DNA of 64,000 nucleotides. Source: Janibacter endophyticus (GTDB lineage Bacteria > Actinomycetota > Actinomycetes > Actinomycetales > Dermatophilaceae). Every line of letters begins with the position of its first letter. The first letter of the stretch is position 1. The translations under genes were made by a program, and so were the position numbers. Positions 63,387 through 64,000 of the stretch are shown here, in pieces. The notes beneath the pieces are model-generated. The model saw nothing but the letters and a program-made list of their open reading frames with translations, ran no database searches and had not been told where the DNA came from. Where the stretch lies: assembly GCF_016888335.1 (NCBI RefSeq), contig NZ_JAFEJG010000004.1:2776930-2840929 (forward strand), read 5' to 3'.

Positions 63387-64000
63387 TCAGACCGGCTCGA
63401 CGGTCTCGGAGAAGATCTCGCGGCGGCCGCCCCCGGGGCCGATGACGACCGGGGTGTTGTCGATGAGGCGGGTCGTGCCCATCCGGCCGGCGACCGCGAG
63501 CAGGGCCTCGCCGCGGTACCACTCGGGCACGTCCTGCAGCGTCGTCGGGTGGACGAGGACGAGGTAGTCGATGAGCGCGAGCGGCTCCCTCACGAGCACC
63601 GCGCGGGCGGCCCGGCGGACGGCCGAGGGGCCCTCGATGGCGGCCGCGGCGCCGGCGGTGAGGGCGCGCGAGAGGCACAGCGCGACCTCGCGGTCGGAGT
63701 CGGTGAGATAGGTGTTGCGGCTGCTCATCGCCAGGCCGTCCTCCTCGCGGACGGTCGGCACCGACACGACCCGGGCCGGGAAGTCGATGTCGCGGACCAT
63801 GCGCCGGATGAGGAGGAGCTGCTGGGCGTCCTTCTGCCCGAAGTAGAAGGCGTCACCACGGGTCAGGTGCATGAGCTTGGCGACGACGGTGAGCATGCCG
63901 TCGAAGTGACCGGGCCGCGACTGGCCCTCGAGCACGTCGCCGAGCGGCCCGGCGGAGATCCGCACACCGGGGTCACCGTCGGGGTAGACGACGTCGGGGG
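63387..64000 (-). CDS. panC: Pantothenate synthetase, C-terminal two-thirds (cut by window edge)
   Basis: The final 204 or so codons are present. The frame enters from the right edge as PDVVYPDGDPGVRISAGPLGD, then has HFDGMLTVVAKLMHL, FGQKDAQQLLLIRRMV and the KMSKS-like MSSRNTYL, all diagnostic of PanC. The enzyme joins pantoate and beta-alanine using ATP. The N-terminal HIGH-type motif is outside the window. panC upstream of lysS-lsr2 matches the mycobacterial order (Rv3602c, Rv3598c, Rv3597c), although panD and coaX are absent from the gap here. Confidence 0.95.
   Translation of the reverse strand, partial: PDVVYPDGDPGVRISAGPLGDVLEGQSRPGHFDGMLTVVAKLMHLTRGDAFYFGQKDAQQLLLIRRMVRDIDFPARVVSVPTVREEDGLAMSSRNTYLTDSDREVALCLSRALTAGAAAAIEGPSAVRRAARAVLVREPLALIDYLVLVHPTTLQDVPEWYRGEALLAVAGRMGTTRLIDNTPVVIGPGGGRREIFSETVEPV

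Overview
The window is chromosomal DNA from a high-GC actinobacterium (about 70% GC by inspection). Third codon positions are almost always G/C, GTG starts are common, and many genes look leaderless. Gene content (rpf, lsr2, bS22-type mini ribosomal protein, rex-hem operon, disA next to radA, split LigD, Ku) and order suggest Micrococcales, most likely Intrasporangiaceae such as Janibacter. The genus is an inference, not proven. No phage, plasmid, transposase or CRISPR array is visible.

Layout. (1) 1-20 kb is a core block with the same gene set as Mycobacterium tuberculosis Rv1007c-Rv1020: mfd (cut by the left edge), pth, rplY, prs, glmU, tRNA-Gln, ispE, rsmA, rpf, tatD, metG. A TPM-domain protein/PspA pair, an EamA transporter divergent from a CGNR regulator, a SAM methyltransferase divergent from a MarR regulator, and an ABC-F ATPase are interleaved. 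(2) 20-24.5 kb holds a DUF4126 membrane protein and sdhCAB. (3) 24.4-44 kb resembles Rv0496-Rv0512: a rex-hemA-hemC-hemD-hemB-marR-hemL operon with a Rex operator, a glutaredoxin-like protein, an acyltransferase, an epimerase, bS22, an excisionase-type HTH protein, acuC, a TrkA-like protein, proC, proline dehydrogenase, a lipid kinase, a sugar isomerase, ppx and a cysteine-rich unknown. (4) 44-64 kb resembles Rv3585-Rv3602c: radA, disA, mutY, clpC, lsr2, lysS, panC (cut by the right edge). In the mycobacterial arrangement clpC and lsr2 are neighbours. Here about 9.6 kb is inserted between them: a hydroxyacid dehydrogenase/membrane protein pair, an NHEJ set (Ku, separate LigD ligase and polymerase, a Nei-type glycosylase), a probable glutarate/L-2-hydroxyglutarate operon and a FhuF-like protein.

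Functional themes are translation and tRNA charging, cell-wall precursor supply and resuscitation, tetrapyrrole synthesis under redox control, c-di-AMP synthesis (disA, with a possible c-di-AMP-responsive leader on rpf), proline metabolism and DNA repair.

The strongest unexplained signal is not a gene. The octamer CGAAGGGG/CCCCTTCG occurs about 56 times by eye, almost equally on both strands (29 versus 27), roughly ten times the composition-based expectation. It lies inside genes and also as inverted pairs that form terminator hairpins, a distribution like that of DNA-uptake signal sequences. The second signal is a 20-bp duplication of the tRNA-Gln 3' end flanking a single lower-GC lipoprotein gene, which looks like the scar of an integrated element.
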